Shown: in pieces, positions 27,797-43,575 of the stretch
Position numbering within the stretch: position 1 is the stretch's first letter
Layout: each line of letters starts with the position of its first letter
Assembly: GCA_965153355.1 (NCBI GenBank)
Contig: OZ231128.1
Location: 8,184,001 to 8,248,000, forward strand
Reading direction: 5' to 3'
From: Flaccisagitta enflata
Lineage: Eukaryota; Chaetognatha; Sagittoidea; Aphragmophora
DNA: 64,000 bases
Position numbers and translations under genes: made by a program
The notes under the pieces: model-generated
Told to the model about the DNA's origin: nothing
The model's database searches: none
What the model saw: the letters and a program-made list of their open reading frames with translations, nothing else

Positions 27797-29158
27797 CGTC
27801 ATTCGGTCTGCAGTAGAAGGGTTTTTGGACATTTTTAGACAGAGCATATATGTTATATTTTAGGCTCATTTGACAATCAGACGAGTTGCCATTTCTAATG
27901 GTTTGATCATTTGTCATTATCTTTTAAAGAAGTTCTATGAAAGGATACAATTTCTTTTATAAGTTTTTTTGAGGCACGTATGAAATCGGAAATGATGTAC
28001 CTAATTCCATATTTTCATGTCACGCATGTCATGTCATGTTATGTCATGTCATGTCATGTCATATCATGTCATGTCATGTCATGTAACTTGCGAGACAGTT
28101 TTGTCTTCCTTTGCAAAAGCGCGGTCGTAAAGTTACTCTACGGGGTGATATTGATGATAAATAAATGATATTCGGGAAAAAAGTCGAAGTGGTTCTACGA
28201 CTTTTTGACATATTCCAGAGAAATATGGTTTTTATTTTCTGATGAGAAAGTTGTGCATCTCATCTGGCTGATTTAGGCCTCCAATAAAATTGATGAGGTA
28301 AGTATATCTGATAATTGTCTTTCATTTGGCGCCAAGCAGATATCTCTTAAACAAATATTTTTTGGGCAAGGATTTTTTAAAGATTTATTTACATAAAAAA
28401 ACAAATTGAATTTTTTTGAATTCTTTTTAAGATAAAAAAAGAGTGTATCTATGTTTGTTTGAGCATGCAAATACAAGAAAACATGTTCATGATCATAGCT
28501 GCTCATCTGTGAGGGTGTTTTTGAGTATTCTAGCTTATTTAGCTCATATAGCTCAATTCATTTTTTCTGATTCTATATGCAAAAAATAAAAAAATAATTT
28601 GATTCATTTCTTTGCTTGTAAATACAAAAAAGCATGTCAGTGAGCACCGCAGGTTATCTGTGCGAGTGATTTTGAGAATTTTAGCTTCTCTAGCTCATTT
28701 TGCTCAGTCCTATTTTCTTTGATTTTTATCACAATTGAAAAACACACTTGCACTGTATTAATTCTAACAAAAAACTGCAGCTTGATGGAAGCTAGCCAAT
28801 GCTTATGACTTTTTTTCCTCACGGCGATAGCCGCCTGTACTGGTTATGATAATTTGCATGTATTTGTGTCTCCGCTCGTCAATGATTTTTTTTTTATCAA
28901 TTCAGGGCAAATTGAACGCTCACTATCGCGCACCATTAATTATATTATCGTTATTCAGCATCGTTTTATACAATCTTTTTTTTTCTGGTGCTTTTTTTTT
29001 TTGACCATTCTTCTTTGTTAATCGTGAATGGTTTCTGAAATAAAAAAAAACAAAAACAGGAAACTTAATGACGTTTTATTATCCTCTTGATTCCATCTCC
29101 ACTTAATTATCACGTTGAGAGCCGCAATACTTGCCATGTACGTGGGCAAATTCAACTA
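27797..29158. other. AT-rich spacer with ATGTC pentamers
   Basis: CATGT pentamer run at 28018-28084. 28450-28560 and 28620-28720 look like diverged copies (GAGCA ... CTAGCTCAT). Nothing else recognised. Confidence 0.55.
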
Positions 29159-29580
29159 CACTTTTTTTTTATAAGAACGTCATTTTTTTTTTGAAGGCTA
29201 AATGTTGTTATTTTTGAGGCCAAATGAAGCCTTCAATGTTCTTAGAGGGTTCTTAATTCTAAATACTATATAAACTATAGAAAACCTTATAAGATATTAT
29301 TATTTACTTATATCAAATATATTTCTATTAAACATTGTTGAAGCAAATGCTAAACATTAAAGTTTAAAGATATTTTTATGGTATTTATATAAAAAATTTT
29401 ATGATACTATTTAATTTATACTAAAATTCAAGAGTTTTTACAATATTCTTTAAATATTACCTTCAGCGAAAATTTTTTTCAACATTTGAAGCCTTTATAT
29501 GTTCTTAAGATGTTCTTAATTTTGGGGCCATTCGAAGCCTTGATGTTCTTATAAACTAGGTTCTTATAAAAAAAAAAGTG
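29159..29580. mobile_element. Inverted-repeat element with CACTTTTTTTT ends
   Basis: CACTTTTTTTTTATAAGAAC at the left and GTTCTTATAAAAA...GTG at the right, AT-rich interior with repeated GAAGCCTT(C/G)AATGTTCTTA. Class unknown. Confidence 0.55.
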
Positions 29581-29921
29581 CATAGTTATTCCAGCTAGTT
29601 ACGACCTTGGAAGAAACTATATGTACACCTGTGATACAATATGATTTAGTGGCCTACAATTCATCTAATCAATACACTAAATGTGTTAACACATCAAATA
29701 ACCCGTTTTTTCACTAAAAATTCTTGTGAAAGTTTTTGGAAGTAATATTCAAAGCCATTCTAATTTATTATAGATAATATGTTGTTATCATTCATAAGCA
29801 CATTTACAATTTGGGAAGAAGTTTTAATTATATCTGCTATTTCCAAATGAACAAAACCACAGAACCTAGGATGAGGTCATTTTTAAAATTTTTTGATGTA
29901 GATAATTGTTTTTCCTTCTTA

Positions 29922-30160
29922 GTTGCGGACACGCAACTCTATAAGAGGCTTTGTCCGTCCGTCCGACCGTCCGTCCGTCCGTTGGTCCGTTGGTCCGTCG
30001 GTCCGTGGTCATCGAGTTGGAAAGTGGGAAAACAAGCGTTGTTGATACTTTTTGAGTATGTTTGACAGTTGGGGATGAGCATGGGTGTGGATGGGGGTTG
30101 GATGCCCATGCCCACCCGTCCGCAACGATATTGTGACCCCGCATCACTTGTTAATTGTAC
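29922..30160 (-). repeat. Hairpin-ended repeat, subfamily beta
   Basis: Minus-strand copy. Near the 5' end (30140-30100): CGTTGCGGACGGGTGGGCAT; 3' end is the perfect hairpin GTTGCG-TGTC-CGCAAC then TAAG (29937-29922), preceded by GGACAAAGCCTCTTATAGAG. Confidence 0.8.
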
Positions 30161-30357
30161 TAGCTGCTCTGGAAGAGGAGATAAGTTGATTTGCCAAAAG
30201 CGTCTGACATTTCTGCATTCTGCTGTCTTTGATATTTTTTTGATTTTCAAAATGAATGGATTTTATATTTTGGCTTGTAGTTTCTAAATGGCTTTAGTAA
30301 CAGCCACCAGATTGGACTCATTTTGAAAAATTTTTGATGAGGTTAAATCTGTTTTTA

Positions 30358-30490
30358 GATGCGTCATCGCATCTCTATAAGAGGGTCTGTCCGTCTACCC
30401 GTCTGTTTGTCGGTGCATCCGTCTGTCCATCCATAAAGCCTCTTCTGATATCCTGCTGATGACGCATCAAGTTGCCTGCCTAGGCTTGTT
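30358..30490 (-). repeat. Hairpin-ended repeat, subfamily gamma
   Basis: 3' hairpin GATGCG-ATGA-CGCATC then TAAAAAC (30373-30352); matching 5' motif TTGATGCGTCATCAGCAGG at about 30471-30453; preceded by CAAGCCTAGGCAGGCAAC. Confidence 0.75.
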
Positions 30491-30774
30491 AAAAATCTAT
30501 CTAGCTCTTCTAGAAGAGTAGATACCCGTGGTAGAAGGTGTAGATATTCTTTTTTCTTAGATAGTATCATCACGCCAGAGAGCCAATTCTCATCAAGATA
30601 AGGGTTATGCCACCATGGCTTTTAAATGGCATCGCAAGCGCTTGGGCAATATGTGTATGTGTTCTGTATATATGATGTTTATTCACACAGAATAGTGTAG
30701 CAGTCATACTAGTCTACCGATGGCAAAAGCGAGTTAATACAGAAGATACAAGGAAAGATTGATTAAAAGATCAA

Positions 30775-31085
30775 ACTACGCATGAGGCAAAAGTCAAGTA
30801 TGGGCAGGAGGTCAGAAAAGCCGTACAAGAGAGCCAAGTGGGCATTGAAGAAGCCGGTTCTGAAAGTTGAATTTTCTTTTTTCGACGAGCTCCTCCCATG
30901 TTGAAGCAGAGATACGCTCTCTCTGTAGCTATAACCGAACATTTTACGATAAACCGAATTGTAGGCCACTCGGAGTTGTCGTCTTTCATTTGAATCAGAG
31001 ACATGGAGAATCTCGATGGCGTACAACAAGATCGGCACACAGTGCGCCTCAAGAAGCCTGAGCATGACCATGTCATTAGATCTAC
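30775..31085 (-). pseudogene. Non-LTR reverse transcriptase fragment (thumb/C-terminal)
   Basis: The minus strand encodes LLEAHCVPILLYAIEILHVS, then LRVAYNSVYRKMFGY. This is the 'P(I/V)LLYG.E' thumb segment and following helix typical of Jockey/CR1 LINE polymerases. After one frameshift near 30900 the usual WEELVEKRKFNFQNRL tail follows. It could come from the same element family as the fragment at 37.5-37.8 kb, since the two pieces would be adjacent in a full-length protein. Pseudogene. Confidence 0.75.
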
Positions 31086-31164
31086 CGTCAATTCTGATGA
31101 TTAGTTCAAGGCCCGTTAAAATTTGATAATTGTGTCATTGACACGACGCAGAATGCGTAGTACT

Positions 31165-31365
31165 GCGTATAGGAAATAAGAACGGAGCCCCTTCTAGTAG
31201 AAGTGACCTGTTTTTTGGTAGAAGTGACCTTTTTTTTTTCTCAAGAGTGACCTGCAGATGACGGAGCCCTAGCGGAGGCTTGCGGGTCACTTTTCTTTTT
31301 CAAAAATGTTAGAGTACAGAACGGAGCCCAACGGAGCCCTTTACGGGTTACTTAAGTAAATGAAT

Positions 31366-31440
<75 letters not shown>
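31165..31440. repeat. ACGGAGCCC / CGGGTCACTT repeat and AG tract
   Basis: Several copies of ACGGAGCCCT followed by CGGGT(C/T)ACTT; the inverse (AAGTCACCCGTAGGGCTCCG) occurs at 37410-37530. AG run at 31368-31440. Confidence 0.7.
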
Positions 31441-31446
<6 letters not shown>

Positions 31447-31532
31447 CACACACTTATGCACTATGTCTCCTAAAATGCCCCAAACTTTGACCATGGCTCT
31501 CACCGATCTTACTTCAGTTGAGGCTTGGTAAA

Positions 31533-31709
31533 ACAAGGCCGGATACACGGCTGCCAAAGTCGTGTGCGAGTGGGCAGGGGCAATATTTGAGGTTATTAGA
31601 CCATCTGGGCAGGAGCAGTGAGGTCAAAGAAATAAAATCATAAAGAAAAGTAAAATGTGACCGACTGACAGACAAAGCGGGTTGTAGAGTCGCATGCACG
31701 CAACTAAAA
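31533..31709 (+). repeat. Hairpin-ended repeat, subfamily alpha
   Basis: Same head, GGGCAGGGGC and GGGCAGGAGCAGTGAGGTC blocks and terminal GTCGCATGCACGCAACTAAAA; the stem is decayed by two mismatches. Confidence 0.8.
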
Positions 31710-31769
31710 ATATTCCATGCAAAATTTTGGATCATTCTTAGGGTGACCATGAAGTTTCCATGTAAATCT

Positions 31770-31950
31770 ACACACACGTACGCACACACAGACACGCGCA
31801 CTCATTCATGCACAGACATTCACGCACACACATTTACGCACACACATTCACGCACACACATTCACGCATACACATTCACGCACACACATTCACGCACACA
31901 CATTCACGCACACACATTCACGCACACACATTCACACACACACACACACT
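31770..31950. repeat. CACACACATTCACG minisatellite
   Basis: About eleven units of 14 bp, CGCACACACATTCA. The Thr/His frame is an artefact. Confidence 0.9.
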
Positions 31951-32283
31951 AGAGTTTGGAGTTTCAAACAAAATCATCTAGGTGCATATAACGGAAGTAT
32001 AACTGAGATTATACTTATAGTAGGTTGCGTATAAGTGGAGTTTTTAGCCTAAAAAACGCTTTTTAACGTTTTTTTTTAGTAGTATTACAATTACTACTAT
32101 TTTTTGAGAGGAAATGAGTTTTCTAGTGCTTGTGATGCATAGTTGACTCTTTAGGAAAATACTTGAGCAAAGCATGGTGGTGTTTTTTCATTCAAATGTT
32201 CTCCTTTGCTTTTTGTTAATATTTTCTAGTTATGGATCAAGACTATTAATAGCATGGCCATTGACGTGCTATCTCCATTTTGT
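31951..32283. other. Spacer, nothing recognised
   Basis: AT-rich sequence between repeats. Confidence 0.45.
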
Positions 32284-32916
<633 letters not shown>

Positions 32917-33079
32917 CACAAACAGACATAGACAAGAAGAACTTGATGCTGGACTCATTTCAGCATTTCTTTTGGGATGATACAATTTTGATATAAGCAT
33001 GAGGAAGAATCATTGATCATTTATTTTACTTTCTGTTTTATCAAATCATAACAACTGGTAGAATATATATAACTATGAA

Positions 33080-33500
33080 ACATAATAAATGAGACAATTA
33101 AAAAGAATTTGATTAACAAAATATGAGTAAAAAACATTAAATATAAAAAACAAAGATGAAAAAAGTGACAACAGAATAATTAAAAGTATGGTACATTGAA
33201 AAGAAAAAAAAATAGTAAAAAATAATAAATAGAATATAAAGATAACAAAAAAGAAAAAACAAATGAAAAATGAAAAGTCAAAAATAAAAAGTGAAAATAA
33301 AAAAAGTGAAAAGTTAAAAGTGAAAAGTGTAAAGTGTAGTGAAAAGTGAAAAGTGAAAAATAAAAAGTAAAAAGTGAAAAGTGAAAAGTGGAAAATGAAA
33401 GGTGAAAAATGAGAAGTGAAAAGTGAATCATGAAATATGAGAACTGATGAAAATAACAAAATAGAAAAAAGAAAAAAGAAATAAGAAAAAAAAATAATCT
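33080..33500. repeat. A-rich AAAAGTG repeat
   Basis: Irregular AAAAGTGAAAAGTG units, many diverged to AAAAATAAAAAG. Confidence 0.75.
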
Positions 33501-34630
33501 TTTGATGCTAGCAAAAAAATTCTGGAAATTTTTTACTAAATTTTCAAAATGATCACAGAAAATCCACTATCAATCCCCTAAATCTTACTACTCCTTCATT
33601 GCCAAGTGAAAAACATGAAAAACGCCAATGGGAAACTCATTTTAGCGCCAAATACGTTTTTGCGTCTCATCTGCCACTTCCGGTAGAGGTGACGTACAAA
33701 AAAGCGTATAGGTAGAGCTTGAAAAAGGTTTGCCCGTAGATCTCAACAGTTCAGATTTTGCTCTGAAATCAAATTCAACTGCGTGTAAGATAAAATCACT
33801 ACGGCCGAACGCTAGCTTCTACAATCCCGGTAACGGCACCGGTGGATAGAGTGTTGAATTCTGCTTTGGATTTCAAATGAAAATTGAGAGATCAAAGCAC
33901 CCCCGATTTTTAATGTTGACTTAATTGACACGATGTTTCATACAATTTTCTGATCATGCGCTCAGAGTTAAAGTCCGGGGACATAAAGGTCAACTTGAGC
34001 GCAGATAGTTTTATTTTTTTTTAATCTATAGTATTTCATAAGTATTATGGTCAATCTTTTTTTCATCGATGTTACTCATATGGTTTAGCAGATATTTCAC
34101 TTTTCTTACTAGACCTACTTCCCTACTCGGATGAAGACTAAAGTAAAGGTGATTTTTAAGAAGCAATTTTCCTTGCCGTCTTATTATGCTGTAGTGAGAG
34201 ACGCGCTAACATTAACTCTCTACGGAAACATTTTTTTGAGGCGCCAAATGGCGTTTTACAGATTACTACATGCAGTTGGATTCACTGTTGGTGTTCTGAT
34301 GCAATTTATACGTATCAGCGTATCTGTTTGTCTATTTATTCTTTGGTTTTAGCCAGTCTGTCTTTCTTTCTCAAGGCGTAATGATACATTGGAAAGTTAA
34401 CTCTGACTTAGAGAAAGTGTCGGTGGAGTTGAGTTATAGAAAGAAGTCGTAGGATAAGTGTTACCTTTTTTTCCCACTTTTTATAAAAGAAATGTTTGTA
34501 CAACATCAAAACGAGTAATGCTGAAGACATAAGATTTCCAAAGTTTTATTCAGCACCCTCACTTTAGTCAAATTGCTAAAAATGATTTTCGAGCGACCTT
34601 TTTTACCGCCGCTGATATCGCTGCCTAGTA
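33501..34630. other. Unique AT-rich sequence
   Basis: No gene or repeat family recognised. Confidence 0.45.
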
Positions 34631-34639
34631 TAGGTAAAC

Positions 34640-36960
<2,321 letters not shown>

Positions 36961-36969
36961 AAACACACA

Positions 36970-37198
36970 CACACAATATCGTTGTGGACGGGTGGGCATT
37001 AGCATCCAACCCCCATTCACACTCCAACCCCTATACCCACACACACAAATATACACATAGGTGTTTAAAACACTTGTTTCGCCACTTTTCAACTCGATCA
37101 CCACAGATGTACGGAGGGACCAACGGACCAATGGACTGACGGACCAATAGACCAATGGACGGACAAAGCCTCTTATAGAGTTGCGTGTCAGCAACTGA
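36970..37198 (+). repeat. Hairpin-ended repeat, subfamily beta
   Basis: Starts CAATATCGTTGTGGACGGGT, contains GATCACCACAGATG and GGACCAATGG tracts, ends GACAAAGCCTCTTATAGAG, hairpin GTTGC-GTGTCA-GCAAC, then TGAAAA. Confidence 0.78.
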
Positions 37199-37231
37199 AA
37201 ATTTTCTGATGAATATCAAAACATGCCGAAA

Positions 37232-37286
37232 ACAAGGCTGGATACACAGGCCAAGACGCTGCGCCTTTCGTTATCAATTCTTAGAC

Positions 37287-37334
<48 letters not shown>

Positions 37335-37335
37335 G
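37232..37335 (+). repeat. ACAAGGCTGG-head repeat fused to CT tract
   Basis: Head ACAAGGCTGGATACACAGG, AAGACGCTGCGCC and TTATCAATTCTTAGACC as in the 43.9-kb copy, then a CT run from about 37290. Confidence 0.65.
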
Positions 37336-37544
37336 TCGCAGTAGTCGTAGTGTCGTATGGTCTCAACATATTTCTTGACTATCAGTTAAAGGAACCCGTA
37401 GAGGGCTCCGTTTTATACTCTTTTTTTCAAAGGAAAAGTCACCCGTAGGGCTCCGTTATTACGGATCTATTCTCTAAAAACCTATCCTAAAGCGACCCGT
37501 AGGGCTCCGTGGTTACAGGTCACTTTAAAAAAATAAACGGGGTC

Positions 37545-37848
37545 CTATAAGTCCCTACTTTCTACGCCGTGTTTGACGCAGCAATGAAAAGTGGTACCAC
37601 TTTTTAAAGTGACTCCCAACTACTTGCCCTGGTTTTCCCATGGAAGAATTTGACCATCTAATGTGACGCAATGAGATGGTGGAGATTTTGAGCCAAATAT
37701 GATGTTTTTTGTTTTCTTAGCATTGAGTTTGATATCCCAATCGCGACAATAAGCTGAACAGGCGTCTAACAATCTTTGCAGACCTTTCAGAGACGGGGCA
37801 AGAACAGCCATGTCGTCACCGTATAAGAGAGCCTGTCTGACAGTGCAG
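37545..37848 (-). pseudogene. Non-LTR reverse transcriptase fragment (palm, YGDD)
   Basis: Reading leftwards from 37848 the minus strand gives HCTVRQALLYGDDMAVLAPS, containing the YxDD catalytic box. It continues LQRLLDACSAYCRDWDIKLN and AKKTKNIIFG, the conserved helix and KT motif of Jockey/CR1-type reverse transcriptases. A stop (TAG) replaces the Tyr of the usual KYLGV box at about 37617, and LGVTLKSGTTF continues after it. The fragment begins directly against a 480-bp CT microsatellite. It is a dead piece of a LINE. Confidence 0.82.
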
Positions 37849-37851
37849 TGC

Positions 37852-38896
<1,045 letters not shown>

Positions 38897-39494
38897 CAGT
38901 ATGATGGGAGCAACGACAACCTAGACTGGAGGATAGATTTTAGGTAACTTAATTTCATTTGATGTATAAAAAAATTGAGATCTTTACTAATTGAAGGTTA
39001 CTCTATTGCTTGAATATATTGGCTTCTCTCATTCTACAACTTGTGACTTGACTTAGTCAGGACTTTATTTTTCAATGTTCTAACCTAGCTCATCAGATTG
39101 GGCAGAAAGTTTTATACCACTTAAAAAACAATCAGCCTAATCAGACCATTTTTACAGGTTTTATGCCTGTTTTAAGTTTTGCCCAGATATCAATTTACAT
39201 AATCATTCTTCTTGAAAAATAGCTGTAAAGCCTGTAAAAATAGCCCGATTGAGTGATTTTTTTTTTTCAAAATTATATAAAATTCTTAGCCCGATCTGAT
39301 GGGCTAGGTTAGAATTTTGAAAAATGAAGTCCTGATGAGGTCAAGTCACATGTTAAATAATGAGAGAAGCTAACATATTCAAGCAATAGAGCAGCCTTTG
39401 ATTAGCAAAGTTTTAATTTTTTTACAAATCAAATGAAATTAAGATACTTGAAATCTATCCTCCAGTCTAGGTTGTTTTTACTCCCATCGTACTG
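38897..39494. mobile_element. Palindromic Tc1/mariner-type element E
   Basis: Foldback with CAGTATGATGGGAG ends and TA on both sides. The subterminal block ACTGGAGGA followed by CTTAATTTCATTTGA is shared with element D, so D and E are sister families. Confidence 0.8.
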
Positions 39495-39496
39495 TA

Positions 39497-39604
39497 GTTA
39501 TTCCTTTCATTCATCTTTTCAGTCATTCAAGTATCTCATTCATATCCCATCCATTCATTCTAAAATTCTTGACTCCATGATTGTTTGATTGTTTGATTAA
39601 TTGC

Positions 39605-39666
<62 letters not shown>

Positions 39667-40045
39667 AATACATTCCTTTATACTTTCATCCATTCACTCC
39701 TAAGTGATTTTTACAATGATTTTTTTTATATCTTCGAAATTCAAATGATTCATTTCTTCATTCATTCGTTTTTCGGTAATCACTCATTCATGTAATTTCT
39801 TTATTCATTCGTTTTTCGGTAATCATTCATTCATGTGATTTGTTCATGCTTGGCCAAGTATGGATCTCGGTTTTCCTTTTTTGATCCTAGAAAGGATTTT
39901 TTTTCTTGTTTGTTTCTTTTTTTCGTCTTTTCTTTAAATCTCATTTGCAAATTGTAAAGAATCAGAATCCTTTGCTTTTGGTTTTGTGGCATTCAATCGA
40001 ATTTCTCCATTTTTTCTGTTTATCCCTGGATTTTGTGATAACTCC
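39497..40045. repeat. GATT tetramers and AT-rich spacer
   Basis: TTGA repeat at 39606-39665; a TTCATTCGTTTTTCGGTAAT pair at 39755-39835. Confidence 0.7.
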
Positions 40046-40352
40046 TCCTCCCTCACCGCCACCCCCACAACCACCACCACCACCACCGCTACCACCTCCA
40101 CCGCCGCCGCCGCCGCACCCACCACTGCCATCGCCACCGCCGCACCCACCACCAGCACCGCCACCGCCACCACTCTCCGCCACCATACTCGTCTTTGTCA
40201 CCATCATCGTCGTCATCATCATCATCATCTTCATCATAATCATCATCATCTTCATCATCGTCCTCGTAATCATCATGTTCATGACCATCTTTATCATAAT
40301 CATCATCATCATCATCATCATCATTATCATCATTATCATCATTATCATCATT

Positions 40353-40413
<61 letters not shown>

Positions 40414-40414
40414 A

Positions 40415-40466
<52 letters not shown>

Positions 40467-40470
40467 GTTT
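40046..40470. repeat. CCA/GCC then CAT trinucleotide tracts
   Basis: CCACCG triplets to 40180, ATC triplets to 40470. The Pro-rich, His-rich and poly-Ile frames are artefacts. Confidence 0.93.
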
Positions 40471-40814
40471 TCATTAACCGACTAGCTTGGCCGTTATAAT
40501 GACCGCTTGATAGAGCATCGTTGTCCTCCTTTTGGGTTTGTGTTTTTTCTTTCTTCTTTTTTTCTTTTTTTTTTTCCTTTTCCTCTTGGTTTATCTAATT
40601 TACATTAATTACATCAGATCTGCAAATGTCACAATCAAATGAGGAGGAAAAGTAATTCTTGTTCTTTCTCCTCCCCTTTCTCTCTTCTTCCCTTCCCCCC
40701 TTCTCCTCCTTCTCTTCCCATTCTCCTCCTCCCCTTCCCATTCTCTTCCTCCCCCTTCTCTTCCTCCCCTTCCCATTCTCCTCCTCTTCCTCTTCCTCTT
40801 CCTCCTATTTCTCG
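40471..40814. repeat. CTTCC pyrimidine tract and T-rich spacer
   Basis: T-rich 40525-40600; CTCCTCTTCCCATT-type units at 40665-40805. Confidence 0.8.
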
Positions 40815-41035
40815 ACTGTTAGTCCGTGCGTTGGTCAGTCCCTTGGTCCGTCCGTCCAATACGTTCGATTTGGAAAGCAGGAACTCGTGCAAGTAAGATG
40901 CTGCGTGTAGGCAGGGGAAAGGGGGCAGGGGGCAGAGGGTATGGGGCAGTTTTGAAGGGGATGTATGTTCCTGCCCATCGGTCTGCGACGGTATCGTTAC
41001 CCCGCGTTATTTACGTAGTCGCGCGGCTCAATCAT
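40815..41035 (-). repeat. Beta-like repeat, degenerate
   Basis: GTAACGATACCGTCGCAGAC followed by CGATGGGCAGG on the minus strand and a GGACGGACGGACCAAGGG tract; the terminal hairpin is not recognisable. Confidence 0.5.
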
Positions 41036-41159
41036 CAATCCATCTGCCGTTTATTTGTCAGTCTGTCAATGTTTCCGTTAAAATCGCAGATTACCGCGTT
41101 CCTGACCGACCTCACGCGTTGGTAAGCCATGAGAACGAATGACAGACTAAGGGCCTACA

Positions 41160-41335
41160 CGTGAAATCGCGTCATCAGAGGGCCACTAAGCCGCGCGCTA
41201 CATTTGTTCACTGGCATCGCTCACTCAGCTCACTTGTTCCACAGCGCTTGATAAATGTGTGTTCACGCTGAAAACGTGTTTAACGAGAACAATCGCGTTT
41301 ACTGTCGTCACTGTAAACACGCTCTAAGTCAAGAA
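41160..41335. repeat. GTGTTCACGCTG dispersed repeat
   Basis: GAGGGCCACTAAGCC, CGCTCACTCAGCTCAC, then GTGTTCACGCTGAAAACGTG and AAACACGCTC. Confidence 0.58.
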
Positions 41336-41350
41336 GGAAACAAGAAGGAA

Positions 41351-41545
41351 ACAAGAACGGATACACGGCGACGGTATTTGTCCGCGTGGGTGGGCAGGGG
41401 GAGTGATGTAGGATGCCAGTCAGGTCCTATGGTATGGGCAGCAGTGCGAAAAACGCGTTTTGATGACAAATGTGACGGATGGATGGACAGACTAAACGAT
41501 GGACGGACAGACTAAACGACGAACGGACCTTATATACATACCTCA
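41351..41545 (+). repeat. Degenerate alpha repeat
   Basis: ACAAGAACGGATACACGGCG, CGCGTGGGTGGGCAGGGG, then GGATGGACAG/GGACGGACAG tracts. No clear hairpin. Confidence 0.55.
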
Positions 41546-41639
41546 TTAGTGGCTGACAGGCCTCATGATTTTGGAGCAGCGAGCAGCGCCGCTTCTCGGC
41601 AGAGAAAGGGGCATATTGGCAGGTCCAAAAGATGGAAGA

Positions 41640-41787
41640 AGGAGGAGGAGAAAAAGAAGAAGAAGAAGAAGAAGAAGATGAAGAAGAAGAAGAAGAAGAA
41701 GAAGAAGAAGAAGAAGAAGAAGAAGAAGAAGAAGAAGAAGAAGAAGAAGAAGAAGAAGAAGAAGGAGGAGAAGAAAAAGGAAAAAAG

Positions 41788-41821
<34 letters not shown>

Positions 41822-41844
41822 AAGAAGAAGAAGAAGAAGAAGAA

Positions 41845-41876
<32 letters not shown>

Positions 41877-41935
41877 AGAAGAAGACAAAGCGGCAGAAGA
41901 AGAAGACAAAGAGGAAGAGGAAGAAAGAAATTAAA
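41640..41935. repeat. GAA microsatellite
   Basis: GAAGAA repeats with small breaks near 41765 and 41885. Confidence 0.96.
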
Positions 41936-42782
41936 AATAAGAAGAAATGGAAATGATGGTGATTGCAGTAAGCATTGATATCAATTGCATATTGCAGTTT
42001 TATGATGACTGCTCTCGTGTATCTTAGTTGAGTTGAAAGACTGTAGGTTTGAATGAAAGATATGGATAGAACTTGATCCTTTATGTTGTGAACTAAGAAA
42101 AAAGAAAATCTTAATCACATGTAAAATTTATGAACATCGTCATGTGTTTCCCCTAGCCACCCGCCAAAAAGTGGATAGTGGTGATACAAATACTAAAAAA
42201 CCCAAGCAGACTCGAAATTTGATTTTGCGCCGCAGCGATTAAGGGAGCATGCGTTGGCTCAGTCGGGATTTGAGGGCAGTTGCTAGGCCCAAATCTGCCA
42301 ACTCTTATGATTGACCACTGATCCATATCTCAAGTTATGTCGACATCATTCAGTGGAGAATTTTTGCTTGTCGGCAGAAAAAACCATCAAGAGGCCTGGT
42401 GGCTGATACTGATAGGGCCGCGTAGCGTTGCTTTAAAGATACCACTCGTGAGAAATCACAGAGGATCAGAGGATGACAACCGTAAAAAAGAAAAAAAAAG
42501 AAACATATTTGATCGTTGCTTTTAATGATGGACTTGTAATGATTTTTCCTAATCACATTTCATTTGAAAATCACCAAGAATTCAAACTGAGCTTTGTTAA
42601 ACAATCTGATCCCCTGATTTCGATTCCTTTGGTATTAAAGAGTTAGAATTAGACTCCTTTGGTAGTGTCAGAATCAGTTATCTCCCTTTCATAGATTGAA
42701 AAGCGTTCATCCCTTTTCCCCGTTTTCCTCCTCCTCTACCCCCTCCTTCTCCTTCTCCTCCTCCTCCTCCACATTTCCCGGG
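41936..42782. other. 3' flank of the CIMIP2-like gene
   Basis: Unique AT-rich sequence with a CCTCCT tract at 42725-42775 next to the stop codon. No second gene seen. Confidence 0.5.
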
Positions 42783-43263
42783 CTATTTCTTGATGACTTC
42801 GATGCAGTATGGATCATCGCCTTTTTGCCACAACCGAGTTTTGTCAGCTCCTTTTCCTTCTCCTGCTCCTCCTCTTCCTTCTCCTGTTCCTCCTCTTTCC
42901 TCTCTTCCTCTTCCTCCTCCTCTTCCCCCTCGTCCGTTGAGATCATCATCTTCCTCTTCATCGTCTCCGACCAAAACTGGCACGGACGGTTTGGCTCCTT
43001 TGGTGGCGTGTCCGTACGTGCGTCCGTGCTTGTACAGATATCCGGGCACGACGCCGGAATATCCCGGCACGCTTCCCGCGTTTTCTCGGAAGATCTTGCG
43101 CGTGTGCGTTGTGACGATCTGCGGGGCGTTGAGGTCGACTTCCGTGCCACGCAGCGCGTCTCGACGCCGTTTCCGGTCGTGGAACTTGTTGAGTCCGACA
43201 TGAGTGCCGACGGGGTAATTGACGCCCGGTAAATCGCGAGTACAAGGCACATGGCCAGTGTAT
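42783..43263 (-). CDS. CIMIP2: CIMIP2/FAM166-like gene, exon 4 (last coding exon)
   Basis: Last coding exon of a ciliary microtubule inner protein 2 (FAM166, UPF0605) homologue, a family that lines the lumen of axonemal doublet microtubules. The exon starts after a pyrimidine-rich acceptor ending in TATACAG and contributes one base to a split Gly codon, then 159 residues and a TAG stop. Visible family motifs are YTGHVPCTRDLPGVNYPVGT at the start and, about 60 residues later, PGYSGVVPGYLYKHGRTYG, matching the third and fourth Gly-Tyr-Thr-Gly type repeats expected of the family. The C-terminal third (DDEEEDDD, then a Gly/Arg/Glu run) is low complexity and appears microsatellite-expanded. Length of the joined protein (about 309 aa) is usual for the family. 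The possible polyadenylation signal ATTAAA near 42526 on the minus strand is weak evidence. Family call is from motif memory, not a search. Confidence 0.87.
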
Positions 43264-43575
43264 CTGTATAAATGGGCGGGATTACAAATGACATGTTCCA
43301 TGATCTATTTAAGTGCCGATGGGGTAATTGATACCAGGTAAGTTGCAGGTGCAAGGCACGTGGCCGTTGTAACTGTATAAATGGGCAGGATTAGAAATGA
43401 CCTGTTCCATGATCTATTTAAGTGCCAACAAGATAATTGACACATGGTAGATTGTGAGAGTAAGGAACATGGCCGGTGTATCTGTATACATGGGCAGGAT
43501 TAGAAAAGACATGTTCTATGATCTGTTTATGTGCCGATGGGGTAATTGATACCCGGTAAACCGCGAGTGTAAGTT
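43264..43575 (-). repeat. Tandem copies of the exon-4 acceptor region (109-bp unit)
   Basis: Acceptor-like TATACAG lies at 43264 (exon 4), 43373 and 43482, exactly 109 bp apart, each followed by a readable version of Y(T/N)GHVP...NY(P/L)(I/V)GT. A fourth partial unit runs 43529-43575. See Part 2. Confidence 0.82.

Noticed and set aside
39962-40474. Poly-Met/Ile/His and Pro-rich frames of 160-197 residues
   Set aside because: Trinucleotide CAT and CCA/GCC tracts, with no complex sequence or splice context.
42707-43354. Overlapping frames of 137-215 residues on both strands at the exon-4 locus
   Set aside because: Only the minus-strand frame with the GYTG motifs fits the gene; the others are shadows of it.
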